DNA of 64,000 nucleotides. It comes from Pseudomonadota bacterium. Its GTDB lineage: Bacteria > Desulfobacterota > Binatia > Binatales > Binataceae. The stretch covers positions 62,001-126,000 of the forward strand of contig JAJPIG010000024.1 of the NCBI GenBank assembly GCA_021324855.1, written 5' to 3'. The notes under the pieces were generated by a model. The model searched no databases, was not told the origin of the DNA, and worked only from the letters and a program-made list of their open reading frames with translations. Position numbers and translations under genes: made by a program. Positions 1 to 8,326 of the stretch are shown in pieces (position 1 is the first letter of the stretch; each line of letters starts with the position of its first letter).

Positions 1-187
1 GGCCGGCCGGTACAAGCGCGAGCATCGGAGCGAACAGCGTCACCTTGGGTGGGGCGAAGCCACCTGCGGGCGGCTGCGCCGCTTTCGAGACCGTGGAAAC
101 CGCAGCGGGTGCGCAGTAGGCCGCCGGTGGTGCGGTGTCCGGAGCGCCGAGCGCGCCGGACACCGCACCACCGAGAAGGATAACCAC
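1..187 (-). CDS. Possible N-terminus of a secreted protein, cut by the left window edge
   Basis: An open minus-strand frame runs off the left edge. From a GTG at 187-185 it reads VVILLGGAVSGALGAPDTAPP and continues Ala/Pro-rich, which looks like a short hydrophobic signal peptide followed by a low-complexity secreted stretch. The first codons lie across the inverted repeat at 125-173. The Shine-Dalgarno match is weak and no domain is visible in the roughly 62 residues present. It could equally be non-coding, because GC-rich DNA often keeps frames open. Confidence 0.28.
   Translation of the reverse strand, partial: MVILLGGAVSGALGAPDTAPPAAYCAPAAVSTVSKAAQPPAGGFAPPKVTLFAPMLALVPAG
125..173. repeat. 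Perfect 18-bp inverted repeat, GC-rich stem-loop
   Basis: Arm 125-142 (c + ggtggtgcggtgtccgg) is the exact reverse complement of 156-173, with a 13-nt spacer at 143-155. The folded stem would be very stable. No T-run follows on either strand, so it is not a standard intrinsic terminator. It lies about 100 bp upstream of the predicted rpmE start, either between two divergent genes or in the first codons of the left-edge gene. Confidence 0.75.
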
Positions 188-222
188 GCACCTGGACAGT
201 GCGCGCGGCGGAAGGCGCTTAA

Positions 223-251
223 TTGAATGAACCCGAATAGGTTGGTAGAAT
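223..251 (+). promoter_or_regulatory. Predicted sigma70-type promoter for rpmE
   Basis: TTGAAT at 223-228 and TAGAAT at 246-251 are separated by 17 bp, which is the ideal spacing. Each box differs from the consensus at one or two positions. The segment is noticeably AT-richer than its surroundings. Transcription would begin near 258, giving a short leader before the rpmE ATG at 275. Confidence 0.5.
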
Positions 252-274
252 AAACTAAAATAAGCGGTCAACCA

Positions 275-475
275 ATGAAACCTGGAATCCATCCGAACTA
301 TCGCCGATGCGTCGTGACCTGCGCGTGCGGCAACACTTTCGAGACGCGCTCGACGCTCAAAGAACTGCACGTCGAAGTGTGCTCGCGATGCCATCCGTTT
401 TACACTGGCACTCAACGCCTGGTCGACTCGGCTGGCCGGGTCGAGCGCTTCAAGCGCAAGTACGGCATGAAGTAG
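275..475 (+). CDS. rpmE: 50S ribosomal protein L31, zinc-binding form
   Basis: This 66-residue protein is the usual L31 size and opens [10 protein letters not shown], as the family does. Cys16, Cys18, Cys36 and Cys39 (CAC and CSRC) form the zinc-binding site of the C+ form of L31, which sits at the bridge between ribosomal subunits and is mobilised under zinc limitation in other bacteria. The FYTG segment and basic C-terminus (RFKRKYG) are also typical. It has its own predicted promoter and terminator, so it is probably monocistronic. The neighbour prfA matches the common rho-rpmE-prfA order, but rho is not visible upstream here. Confidence 0.95.
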   Translation: MKPGIHPNYRRCVVTCACGNTFETRSTLKELHVEVCSRCHPFYTGTQRLVDSAGRVERFKRKYGMK

Positions 476-540
476 CATTGCAACTCCCGCCTCCCGCGGC
501 GCCATTGCGCGTCCGGGTGGGCGGGGGAATGGTCCTTATG

Positions 541-577
541 ATGCGGCAACGTAGTTAGGCGCTGCCGCGTTTTTTTA
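541..577 (+). terminator. Rho-independent terminator after rpmE
   Basis: The stem atgcggca (541-548) pairs with tgccgcgt (563-570), with one G-T wobble, and is followed by seven T residues at 570-576. It lies 65 bp past the rpmE stop and before prfA. It should end or attenuate the rpmE transcript. Confidence 0.75.
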
Positions 578-616
578 TTGAATCAGCCGGCCGCCGTACC
601 ATGACGAGCGTGAGGT

Positions 617-1678
617 ATGCTCGACAAACTTAAAGGAATCGAGGAGCGGTTCGAGGTTCTCGAGCGCAAGCTCGCCGATCCCGCCGTGATCGCCAACAAC
701 CGCGAGTATGCCCAGCTTGCCCGCGAGCGCGCGCAGCTCGAGGAGATGGTCGGCGCGATCCGCGCCTATCGTCGGCTCGCGGAGGAAATTGCCGACCATC
801 GCGCACTGGTCGAAAGCGATCCCGAGTTACGCGATCTTGCCCGCGCCGAGCTTCCAGGCCTCGAAAAGCAGCAGGCCGCGCTCGAAGCGCGGCTGCGCGA
901 TCTGATGACGCCTCGCGATCCGAACGACGAGCGCAACGTTATTCTTGAAATTCGGGCTGGCACCGGCGGCGAGGAAGCTTCGCTCTTCGCCGGCGAGCTG
1001 TTCAGGATGTACACACGCTATGCCGAGCGCCGCGGATGGAAGGTCGAGCCGCTGAGCCTCAGCACCACGGGCCTCGGCGGATTGAAGGAAGCCGTCGCCC
1101 AAATCACCGGGCGCGGCGCGTACAGCCGCCTCAAGTTCGAGGGCGGGGTTCATCGCGTGCAACGCGTGCCGGAAACCGAAGCCTCCGGGCGTATCCACAC
1201 CTCGGCCGTGACGGTCGCCGTTATGCCCGAGGCCGACGAGGTCGAGGTCAACATCAACGAGGAGAAGGACCTCCGGATTGATGTGATGCGCGCCTCGGGT
1301 CCCGGCGGGCAAAGCGTCAACACGACCGACTCCGCCGTCCGCATCACGCATCTCCCGACCGGCATTGTAATTGTATGCCGCGATGAGAAATCGCAGCACA
1401 AGAACAAAGCGCGGGCGCTGAAGATTCTCCGCGCGCGATTGCTTGACCAGGCGCGCGCCGAGCAGGAGGCGAAGATCGCTGCGACGCGTCGCTCGATGGT
1501 CGGTACGGGCGATCGCTCCGAACGCATCCGGACCTACAACTTTCCTCAGTCGCGGGTGACCGACCATCGCGTGAACCTGACCCTCCATCAGCTCGACCAG
1601 GTGCTCGACGGCGCGCTCGATCCGATTATCGACGCACTCGCGGCTCGAGAGCAGGCCGAAGCCCTCGGCGCAGCGTGA
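617..1678 (+). CDS. prfA: Peptide chain release factor 1
   Basis: The 353-residue product is full length for RF1, which recognises UAA and UAG stop codons in the ribosomal A site. The GGQ motif at residues 230-232 lies in [16 protein letters not shown] and triggers peptidyl-tRNA hydrolysis. The codon-recognition loop is PET (in [15 protein letters not shown]), the RF1 PxT form rather than the SPF form of RF2. The N-terminal helical region and the [10 protein letters not shown] segment fit the family. The next gene, prmC, encodes the methyltransferase that modifies the GGQ glutamine, so the pair is functionally linked; 27 bp separate them. Confidence 0.97.
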   Translation: MLDKLKGIEERFEVLERKLADPAVIANNREYAQLARERAQLEEMVGAIRAYRRLAEEIADHRALVESDPELRDLARAELPGLEKQQAALEARLRDLMTPRDPNDERNVILEIRAGTGGEEASLFAGELFRMYTRYAERRGWKVEPLSLSTTGLGGLKEAVAQITGRGAYSRLKFEGGVHRVQRVPETEASGRIHTSAVTVAVMPEADEVEVNINEEKDLRIDVMRASGPGGQSVNTTDSAVRITHLPTGIVIVCRDEKSQHKNKARALKILRARLLDQARAEQEAKIAATRRSMVGTGDRSERIRTYNFPQSRVTDHRVNLTLHQLDQVLDGALDPIIDALAAREQAEALGAA

Positions 1679-1705
1679 GCCCAACGTCGAGGGACTCGTT
1701 CCGCT

Positions 1706-2542
1706 ATGTGCAACGCAATACAGCTCGAGTCAGCGGCGCAGAGGCTCGACGCGGCCGGAATCGAGACGGCGCGACTCGATGCGGAAGTCCTGATGGCCGC
1801 GGCGTGCGGTGTGAGCCGCTCGGAAGTCATTACCGGGTTGCGCTTGCCGGCTCCTGAAGCGCTCGAGCGTTTCCGGCGATTCATCTCACGGCGCGAGCTG
1901 CGCGAACCGCTCCCATATATCGTCGGTTATCGCGAATTCTACTCGCTCAATCTAATCGTCAGTCCCGCCGTGCTGATTCCGCGTCCTGAGACCGAAGCGA
2001 TCGTCGACGCGGCTCTCGCAGTTCTCGCGAAAAACCCGAAGGCTCACGTGCTTGATCTCGGCACGGGCTCCGGATGCATCGCGCTTGCGATCGCCGCCAA
2101 TACGCCGCGCGCGCGGATCATGGCGACCGACGTTTCGGCGGCCGCTCTCGAAGTAGCACGTCTCAATGCCGAGCGTCTCGGCCTTTCGGACCGCGTCGAT
2201 TTCCAATGCGGCGATTTGTTCGACGCTGTTAACCGCGCGCGTTTCGATCTGATCGTCTCGAATCCACCGTACGTTAAAGAAACGGCTGTGCTCGCGCCCG
2301 AGATCAGCCGCTTTGAGCCGCAGGTCGCGCTCTATGCGGGTGCGGATGGCTTGGAATTCTATCGACGGATAGCGGCTACAGTTCCGGACCATCTCGAACC
2401 GGGCGGCAATCTGATTGTGGAGGTTGGGGCAGGGCAGGCCGGGCCGGTCGCTGAAATGTTGCGGAAGTCGGGCGCCGTTGAGATCTCGATCGAACGAGAC
2501 TTGGCCGGCATTTCGCGGGTCGTCCGGGGACGATTCGCGTGA
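1706..2542 (+). CDS. prmC: Release factor glutamine methyltransferase
   Basis: The 278-residue product is an S-adenosylmethionine-dependent enzyme that N5-methylates the glutamine of the GGQ motif in release factors. It shows the small helical N-terminal domain, then ETEAIVDAAL, the SAM-binding motif VLDLGTGSGCIALAIA (about residues 114-129), and the substrate-glutamine motif NPPY at 186-189. It sits directly behind prfA, the usual arrangement, and ends 3 bp from the stop of the convergent gene at 2546. Confidence 0.96.
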   Translation: MCNAIQLESAAQRLDAAGIETARLDAEVLMAAACGVSRSEVITGLRLPAPEALERFRRFISRRELREPLPYIVGYREFYSLNLIVSPAVLIPRPETEAIVDAALAVLAKNPKAHVLDLGTGSGCIALAIAANTPRARIMATDVSAAALEVARLNAERLGLSDRVDFQCGDLFDAVNRARFDLIVSNPPYVKETAVLAPEISRFEPQVALYAGADGLEFYRRIAATVPDHLEPGGNLIVEVGAGQAGPVAEMLRKSGAVEISIERDLAGISRVVRGRFA

Positions 2543-2545
2543 TGG

Positions 2546-2803
2546 CTAGATGGACCGCGTGCCCATGAGCGCGTGATAAATCATGAGCACGACTACCGCG
2601 CCGACTATTGCCACCAGAATGCTGTAAAGATTGATGCCGGTGACGCCCTCGTAGCCGAGCCGCGTAAACATCGCGCCCCCGACGATCGCCCCGAGTATTC
2701 CCAGGATCATGTCGCGGAAGAAGCCCTCGCCGCGCTTGTTGACCACGCGGCTGCCGATGAACCCTGCGATCAGCCCCACCACTATCCAGGCCAACACGCC
2801 CAT
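2546..2803 (-). CDS. GlsB/YeaQ/YmgE-family small membrane protein (transglycosylase-associated)
   Basis: The protein has 85 residues and three hydrophobic segments: VLAWIVVGLIAGFIGSRVV, a glycine-rich ILGILGAIVGGAMF, and a C-terminal ILVAIVGAVVVLMIYHAL. This pattern, with a GF-rich central loop, is that of the YeaQ/YmgE family of small stress-associated inner-membrane proteins. Their biochemical role is not established, and the transglycosylase label is historical. The start at 2803 is chosen because GGGGAGGAG lies just upstream; an in-frame extension to 2926 has no such site. It is alone on its strand between prmC and murA. Confidence 0.88.
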   Translation of the reverse strand: MGVLAWIVVGLIAGFIGSRVVNKRGEGFFRDMILGILGAIVGGAMFTRLGYEGVTGINLYSILVAIVGAVVVLMIYHALMGTRSI

Positions 2804-2956
2804 CGCGGCTCCTCCCCGCTTCGACAATAAAGCTGCTCGAAGCAGCCAATCTATAGCTCCAGGCTCGGAGAAAAGACAACCGCTCGTTCGTGTGGCGCCG
2901 GCTCTTGCGCGGCGGCGCGTTTCCACTTACCCCTGTCAGGACGGTATCGAAAAGGT

Positions 2957-4228
2957 ATGCAAAAGATGGTGATACAGGGGGGCGTGGCCTTGAGGGGCGA
3001 GGTCGCGGTTTCGGGCAGCAAGAATGCCTCGCTGCCGTGTCTGATGGCCTCGATCCTGACCGATGAACCGGTAATCTTACGCAATGTTCCGCGCTTGCGC
3101 GACATCCGCACGACGCTCGAACTGCTGGAGCGTTTGGGCGTCGAAAGCCGTTGGATCGGACCGCACGAAATCGAGCTTCACGCGGCGACGATGCGCTCGC
3201 ACGAGGCGCCGTACGAACTCGTCAAAACGATGCGCGCGTCGTTCTTTGTCCTGGGTCCGCTGATAGCGCGCCTTGGACGGGCGCGCGTTTCGACGCCCGG
3301 CGGATGCGCGATCGGCGCGCGTCCCGTGAACCTTCATATCTCAGGCATTCGGGCGCTCGGCGCGCGCGTCCAGCTTCGCCATGGCTATGTCGAGGCGCAT
3401 GCCGAGCGGCTGGTCGGGGCGCGTCTGTGGCTCGACAATCCCTCCGTCGGCGCAACCGAGAACATCATGATGGCCGCGGTCCGGGCGCGCGGCGCGACGG
3501 TGATCGAGAATGCGGCGCGCGAACCGGAAATTCAGGATCTGGCCAGGATGCTTAATGCGATGGGTGCGCGGGTAAGCGGGGCCGGCACTCACGTCATCCA
3601 TATCGAGGGCGTCGAGCGCCTCCATGGTGTCGAGCATTGCGTGATTCCCGATCGCATCGAGGCCGGCTCGTTCATGATCGCTGCCGCGATCACCGGCGGC
3701 GACGTGACGGTGAGCAACGCGCCGGCCGGGCATCTCGACGCCGTCACGACCAAGTTGCGCGAGGCGGGGATCGTCGTCGAGCCGGCCGGCGAAGGACTTC
3801 GCGTGCATCGGAACGGCCCGCTCCGGCCGGTCGAGTTGCGCACGCTTCCGTATCCGGGTTTTCCGACCGATCTGCAGGCGCAGATGACGGCGCTTCTAAC
3901 GCAAGCCGAAGGCACCTCGGTCATTACGGAAACGATTTTCGAGAACCGCTTTATGCACGCGCTCGAACTGGTGCGAATGGGTGCGGACATTGTGATGAAG
4001 GGCCCGACCGCGATCGTGCGCGGGCCGGCGCGCTTGTCGGGAGCGCCTGTCATGGCAACCGATCTGCGCGCCAGCATGGGGCTGATCCTGGCCGGCCTGG
4101 TGGCTGAGAACACTACTGAACTCGACCGCATCTATCATCTCGATCGGGGCTATGAGTCGCTCGACGAGAAGCTTCGCAAGCTCGGGGCGCGGATCGAGCG
4201 CAGCGGGGGCGGCGCAGCAGCGGCATGA
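2957..4228 (+). CDS. murA: UDP-N-acetylglucosamine 1-carboxyvinyltransferase
   Basis: MurA transfers enolpyruvate from PEP to UDP-GlcNAc, the first committed step of peptidoglycan synthesis in the cytoplasm. The 423-residue length is standard. The N-terminal [20 protein letters not shown] holds the SGSKN substrate motif. The catalytic cysteine is Cys117 in [13 protein letters not shown], so the enzyme should be of the fosfomycin-sensitive Cys type. The stop codon overlaps the first codons of hisD, a murA-his linkage also known from other Proteobacteria. Confidence 0.97.
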   Translation: MQKMVIQGGVALRGEVAVSGSKNASLPCLMASILTDEPVILRNVPRLRDIRTTLELLERLGVESRWIGPHEIELHAATMRSHEAPYELVKTMRASFFVLGPLIARLGRARVSTPGGCAIGARPVNLHISGIRALGARVQLRHGYVEAHAERLVGARLWLDNPSVGATENIMMAAVRARGATVIENAAREPEIQDLARMLNAMGARVSGAGTHVIHIEGVERLHGVEHCVIPDRIEAGSFMIAAAITGGDVTVSNAPAGHLDAVTTKLREAGIVVEPAGEGLRVHRNGPLRPVELRTLPYPGFPTDLQAQMTALLTQAEGTSVITETIFENRFMHALELVRMGADIVMKGPTAIVRGPARLSGAPVMATDLRASMGLILAGLVAENTTELDRIYHLDRGYESLDEKLRKLGARIERSGGGAAAA

Positions 4229-5535
4229 TGGCGCGCATCATCGAGAGCGGCTCGCCGGCGTTTCGCCGCTTTCTGGAATCAATTCTGCGGCCTGCGGCGG
4301 GAGGCGAGCGGATCGATCGCGACGTAGCGGCCATTATCAAGCAGGTCCGGCGCCGCGGCGACCGCGCATTGATATCGCTCACCGCGCGCTTCGACGGCGT
4401 CAAACTGACCCGCGGCCGGCTTCGGGTTGCACCCGGGGAGCTCGAGGCGGCGCGTCAGCGAATTCCGTCTGCGGACCGTCGCGCGTTGGAGCTTGCGGCG
4501 CGGCGGATCGCGGAGTTTCATCGCCGCACGCTCGAGCATTCGTTTCGCTATCGCGATCGGATCGGGATGACGCTCGGACAGACAGTGCGGCCTCTTCATC
4601 GCGTTGGTATCTACGTGCCGGGTGGGAAGGGCGCGTACCCATCGTCGCTCCTGATGAACGCGATTCCGGCGCGCGTGGCGGGTGTGAAGGAGATCGTGAT
4701 GGTCTCGCCGCCATCGCGTGACGGCGACAATCCCGCGGTGATGGCGGCGGCGGCAATCGCCGGCGTTGATGAGTTCTATCGCGTCGGCGGCGCGCAGGCA
4801 GTGGCCGGGTTAGCCTTCGGCACGGAGAGCATTCGGGCGGTCGACAAGATCGTCGGGCCGGGTAACGCCTGGGTGCAGGCGGCGAAGCGGATGGTCTACG
4901 GTACCGTCGATATCGACAAGATGGCGGGGCCGAGCGAGGTGCTGGTCATCGCGGATCGCGCGGCGAATCCGGCTTGGATAGCCGCCGACCTCATCGCGCA
5001 GGCCGAGCATGGCTCCGGCGACGAATCGGCAATCCTGCTGACGCCGTCGCGGGTGCTGGCCGAAAAAGTCGCGATCGCTCTCGATGCGGCCCTCACGGAT
5101 TTGCCGCGGGCGGCGGCAGTCCGTCGCGTGCTCCGGGGCCGCAGCGCGATCGTGGTGGTCAGGGATTTAACCGAAGCCTTTCAGGTCGCAAACCGGATCG
5201 CGCCCGAGCATCTGGAGCTCGAGGTGGAAAATCCACGCCGATGGCTTGGACAGGTTGAAGCGGCGGGTGCTGTGTTTCTCGGCGCGATGAGCCCGGCGCC
5301 GCTCGGCGATTATCTTGCGGGTCCGAATCACGTGCTTCCAACCGGCGGATCGGCGCGCTTCGCCTCGCCGCTAGGGGCATACGACTTCCTCAAACGAACC
5401 AGTATAATCGAGGGCTCGGCCGCGGCGCTCGCAAAACTCGGTCCGGCGGTCGCGCGGCTCGCCCGGATGGAAGGTTTTGAGGGGCATGCGCGCGCGATCG
5501 AGATGCGCGCGGCAGGAAGGCGGCGGGCCCGATGA
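4225..5535 (+). CDS. hisD: Histidinol dehydrogenase
   Basis: The 436-residue enzyme catalyses the last two oxidations of histidine synthesis, L-histidinol to L-histidine with NAD+. Family landmarks are [20 protein letters not shown], the segment [11 protein letters not shown], the zinc and active-site region ([14 protein letters not shown]), and IAPEHLE with the catalytic Glu-His pair. [14 protein letters not shown] is also conserved. The start overlaps the murA stop by 4 bp and the stop overlaps hisB by 4 bp, so all three are probably translationally coupled. The initiating ATG could be either of two adjacent ones at 4225 and 4228. Confidence 0.97.
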   Translation: MMARIIESGSPAFRRFLESILRPAAGGERIDRDVAAIIKQVRRRGDRALISLTARFDGVKLTRGRLRVAPGELEAARQRIPSADRRALELAARRIAEFHRRTLEHSFRYRDRIGMTLGQTVRPLHRVGIYVPGGKGAYPSSLLMNAIPARVAGVKEIVMVSPPSRDGDNPAVMAAAAIAGVDEFYRVGGAQAVAGLAFGTESIRAVDKIVGPGNAWVQAAKRMVYGTVDIDKMAGPSEVLVIADRAANPAWIAADLIAQAEHGSGDESAILLTPSRVLAEKVAIALDAALTDLPRAAAVRRVLRGRSAIVVVRDLTEAFQVANRIAPEHLELEVENPRRWLGQVEAAGAVFLGAMSPAPLGDYLAGPNHVLPTGGSARFASPLGAYDFLKRTSIIEGSAAALAKLGPAVARLARMEGFEGHARAIEMRAAGRRRAR

Positions 5536-6206
5536 AGATGAGCGACACACGCGATAATCGAAAGGCGAACGGACGCGCGATGCGCGTCCGGGTCAACGGG
5601 GTCGCAAGCGAACAGCCGCCACGGCACGCCAGGATCGAGCGGCGCACGCGCGAGACCCAGGTCGCTATCGAACTCGCGCTCGATGGCGCAGGGCGATCTG
5701 AAATCTCAACCGGCGTGCCATTTCTCGATCACATGCTGGAGAGCTTCGCGCGCCATGGCTTTTTCGATCTGAAAATCGCTGCGCAGGGTGATCTGCATAT
5801 CGATGAGCATCATACGGTTGAGGATGTCGGCATCGTCCTGGGGCGCGCCTTTCGCCAGGCGCTCGGCGATCGCTCCGGCATCCGCCGCTTCGGCAGCTCG
5901 ATCGTGCCGCTTGATGAAGCGCTGTGCGAGGCGGTGGTCGATATCAGCGGCCGTGTCTACCTAGCGTATAACATCGTGATCAAGCAGGAGCGGGTCGGCA
6001 GCTTTCAGACCGAGCTGGTGCACGATTTCATGAAGGCACTGAGTGACGAAGTCGGGATGAACCTGCATCTGAATTTACGGGCCGGCCGCAACCCGCATCA
6101 TGTAATCGAAGCGGCGTTCAAAGCGCTGGCGCGCGCGATGGACGCTGCGACCACCATCGAGCCGCGGCTCAGCGGAGTGCTCTCGACCAAGGGCACTCTC
6201 ACCTGA
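5532..6206 (+). CDS. hisB: Imidazoleglycerol-phosphate dehydratase
   Basis: This is a monofunctional IGPD, which dehydrates imidazole glycerol phosphate to imidazole acetol phosphate using manganese. The repeated metal motifs are visible as DEHHTVEDVG and NPHHVIEA, plus FLDHMLESFARHG near the start of the domain. The 224 residues exceed the usual 190-200 because of a basic N-terminal extension of about 30 residues before RIERRTRETQ. An internal ATG at 5580 would shorten it, but the ATGA overlap with hisD favours 5532. No phosphatase domain is fused, unlike E. coli HisB. Confidence 0.95.
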   Translation: MKMSDTRDNRKANGRAMRVRVNGVASEQPPRHARIERRTRETQVAIELALDGAGRSEISTGVPFLDHMLESFARHGFFDLKIAAQGDLHIDEHHTVEDVGIVLGRAFRQALGDRSGIRRFGSSIVPLDEALCEAVVDISGRVYLAYNIVIKQERVGSFQTELVHDFMKALSDEVGMNLHLNLRAGRNPHHVIEAAFKALARAMDAATTIEPRLSGVLSTKGTLT

Positions 6207-6209
6207 CAT

Positions 6210-6947
6210 TTGTTCAAGCGCTTCACCGTTATTCCCGCGATCGATCTGAAGGGCGGCAAAGTTGTCCGCCTGACGCGCGGCGCAATGGAGAGCGCCACCG
6301 TCTACGGCGACGATCCGGCAGTCGTCGCGCGCGCGTTCGAAAGCGCGGGCGCCGAAGTGATTCATGTGGTTGATCTCGACGGGGCCGTCGCTGGCGCGCC
6401 GCGCAATCTCGATGCGCTGAAGCGGATTCGCGGTGCGGTTCGATGCGCGATCGAGGCGAGCGGCGGACTCCGCGCTATGGATTCAATCCGGCAGGTGATC
6501 GAAAGCGGCGCCGATCGGATCTCGATCGGCTCGGCGGCGCTGATCGATCGGGCGTTGCTGGAGGCGGCGTGCCGGATGCTTCCGGGTCGGGTGCTCGGCT
6601 CGCTCGACGTCCGCGACGGACGTCCGGCACTTAAGGGATGGCTGGAGACCAGCAGGTTGTCGATTGACGATGCGCTCGTACGCTTCAAGGCAGCCGGAGT
6701 CGTGGCGCTTATCTATACGGACGTCGCGCGTGATGGCACTCAGGCCGGTGTGAACGCCGAATCAGTCGGAGCATTCGCTGAGCATGCAGGCGTGCCTGTG
6801 ATCGCATCGGGCGGCGTGGCGACGCTCGCCGACATCGCGGGGCTCAGGCGCGTTTTCGATCGCGGGGTCGTGGGTGTCGTCGTGGGCCGCGCCCTTTACG
6901 AGGGCAGCCTCAGCCTCGAAGAGGCCATTCGCATATCCGGCGCATGA
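6210..6947 (+). CDS. hisA: ProFAR isomerase (phosphoribosylformimino-AICAR ribotide isomerase)
   Basis: The 245-residue (beta-alpha)8 barrel opens the ring of ProFAR in an Amadori rearrangement in histidine synthesis. The first catalytic aspartate is in IPAIDLKGGKVVRL and the second in IYTDVARDGTQAG; the phosphate-binding GGVATLADI and VVGRALYEG segments are present. The start is TTG, 3 bp after the hisB stop. In most operons of this type hisH precedes and hisF follows hisA; neither is present here, and the gene is followed by an AT-rich gap. Confidence 0.95.
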   Translation: MFKRFTVIPAIDLKGGKVVRLTRGAMESATVYGDDPAVVARAFESAGAEVIHVVDLDGAVAGAPRNLDALKRIRGAVRCAIEASGGLRAMDSIRQVIESGADRISIGSAALIDRALLEAACRMLPGRVLGSLDVRDGRPALKGWLETSRLSIDDALVRFKAAGVVALIYTDVARDGTQAGVNAESVGAFAEHAGVPVIASGGVATLADIAGLRRVFDRGVVGVVVGRALYEGSLSLEEAIRISGA

Positions 6948-7142
6948 GCCATCGGGGGCGGCGTTCAGGAAGAAACTTTCGACCTTCCTCGTCATTATAG
7001 CGTCATTTTCAGAGTCAAAAATTTGCCATCGGTACTTTGAAGAAAATGCCCGATTTGGATACATAAAGAGATAATAAGATATAATACGATAAAAATTCGG
7101 AAGTAAAGTCGGCATTTATCTGCTTGGCAACTTTATTGCGTA
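6948..7142. promoter_or_regulatory. AT-rich intergenic segment upstream of the TadG-like gene
   Basis: From about 6990 to 7140 the sequence is markedly AT-rich compared with its neighbours. TATAAT occurs at 7080-7085, with TTGGAT at 7055-7060 as a possible but widely spaced (19 bp) -35 box. It probably carries the promoter of the gene at 7143. No open frame of interest or strong hairpin is visible. The composition break after hisA makes it a candidate rearrangement boundary. Confidence 0.4.
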
Positions 7143-8171
7143 ATGTTGCCTCGGTCACCCCCGGCGGCAAACGTTATGAAGCGAGCGCCACGCAGAAGTA
7201 AAGGCCAGATAATGGTTCTTCTCGGCGTAGTTTTGCCGGTGCTTCTCGGCGCTGTGATGCTGGGTACGGATTTCGCCGTGCTCTACTACAACTGGTCGAT
7301 TTTGCAGAAAGCCGCCGACGCCGCAGCGCTCGCCGGCGCGGTCTATCTGCCCGGGAGTCCGGAAACGGCGATCTCAGTCGCCAACAACTACGCAAAAATG
7401 AACGGCGTTGGTAACAGTCGAGCCGACAACATCGCCGTAACCGTCGACGGGTCAACAACTCCGCAATGGGTCCAGGTTACGCTTACACGCTCGGTCCCTT
7501 ATAGCTTTGGCAGAGCGATGGGCCTTACCTCGGCAACTGTTCAGGCGATCGGAAAGGCGACGATCGCGACATCGTGTGAGGCGGCTGGCGGGAGCCATTT
7601 TCTACCCATCGGAGTCGATTGCACCACGAATGATTGTTACAAACCCGGGCAGGTCATCACGCTGGCGCAAAATCAGGTAGGTCCAGGTGACTGGGGACCG
7701 CTGTCTTTACCTGGGATGAGCGGCGTATCCGACATGGAAAACGTTACGCACTACGGATGGACTTCGCCGAATCCGGCCGACCCAAACGAGATTCTTACTG
7801 TCAATTCGGGTGGATGTAGTAATGGCGGCCCAGGATGCGTAACGATGCAGCCGGGTCAGGGCTCGGTAACCAAGATTGAGGCTGGCGTGAATGAGCGGCT
7901 CCAAGATTCAAGTTCGATGGCGCTGGGCGATTCCTGGCAAAACCCCAATCCCGCGGACCCGTGCGTCGCCGAGCTTCCAATGGTTGACTATACGGGTGTG
8001 AACGGGAGCAGCCAGCTCGCTCCCATCACCGGCTTTGCGGAGGTCTGGCTCTTGGGCACCGATAACCAGAACAACCTCCGGGTAGTGTTCATCAAGGCGG
8101 TCTCATCGGGGAACATCCCAGGGGGCACCTGCCAGAATTTCGGCAGCACCAAACCCGTCTTGACAGATTAG
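7143..8171 (+). CDS. TadG-like Flp pilus-assembly protein
   Basis: The 342-residue protein begins with basic residues (MKRAPRRSKGQ) and one transmembrane helix, IMVLLGVVLPVLLGAVMLGTDF, followed by YNWSILQKAADAAALAGAVYLP. The G-Q-hydrophobic start and the later AADAAALAGA stretch are the hallmark of TadG/TadE-type pseudopilin-like N-termini. The rest is an extracytoplasmic Gly/Asn/Ser/Pro-rich region with six or more cysteines (CEAAGG, CTTNDC, GGCSNGGPGC), suggesting disulphides. No other tad genes (secretin, ATPase, flp) are nearby, so the role is uncertain. A second ATG at 7176 is a plausible alternative start. Confidence 0.7.
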   Translation: MLPRSPPAANVMKRAPRRSKGQIMVLLGVVLPVLLGAVMLGTDFAVLYYNWSILQKAADAAALAGAVYLPGSPETAISVANNYAKMNGVGNSRADNIAVTVDGSTTPQWVQVTLTRSVPYSFGRAMGLTSATVQAIGKATIATSCEAAGGSHFLPIGVDCTTNDCYKPGQVITLAQNQVGPGDWGPLSLPGMSGVSDMENVTHYGWTSPNPADPNEILTVNSGGCSNGGPGCVTMQPGQGSVTKIEAGVNERLQDSSSMALGDSWQNPNPADPCVAELPMVDYTGVNGSSQLAPITGFAEVWLLGTDNQNNLRVVFIKAVSSGNIPGGTCQNFGSTKPVLTD

Positions 8172-8326
8172 CAGCATCGTCACTCGTTCCACGCAACCTC
8201 GGGCCGCGTGCACGCGGCATCCATGCGGCGTCTCGGCTCGCGATGATGCTTATGATGCTGTCGATCTCGGAGCGAACAGCCTGATCGATTTCAAATCGCC
8301 CGACGGCTCTGCTATACGCGTTCGCG
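8172..8326. other. Short intergenic region, nothing recognised
   Basis: The 155 bp between the TadG-like gene and the acyl-CoA synthetase hold no convincing open frame, T-tailed hairpin or consensus promoter pair. Confidence 0.5.

Noticed and set aside
827-1684. Long minus-strand open frame (285 codons) across prfA
   Set aside because: It is antisense to a full RF1 gene with intact motifs, and the sequence shows no domain. High-GC coding DNA commonly leaves such shadow frames.
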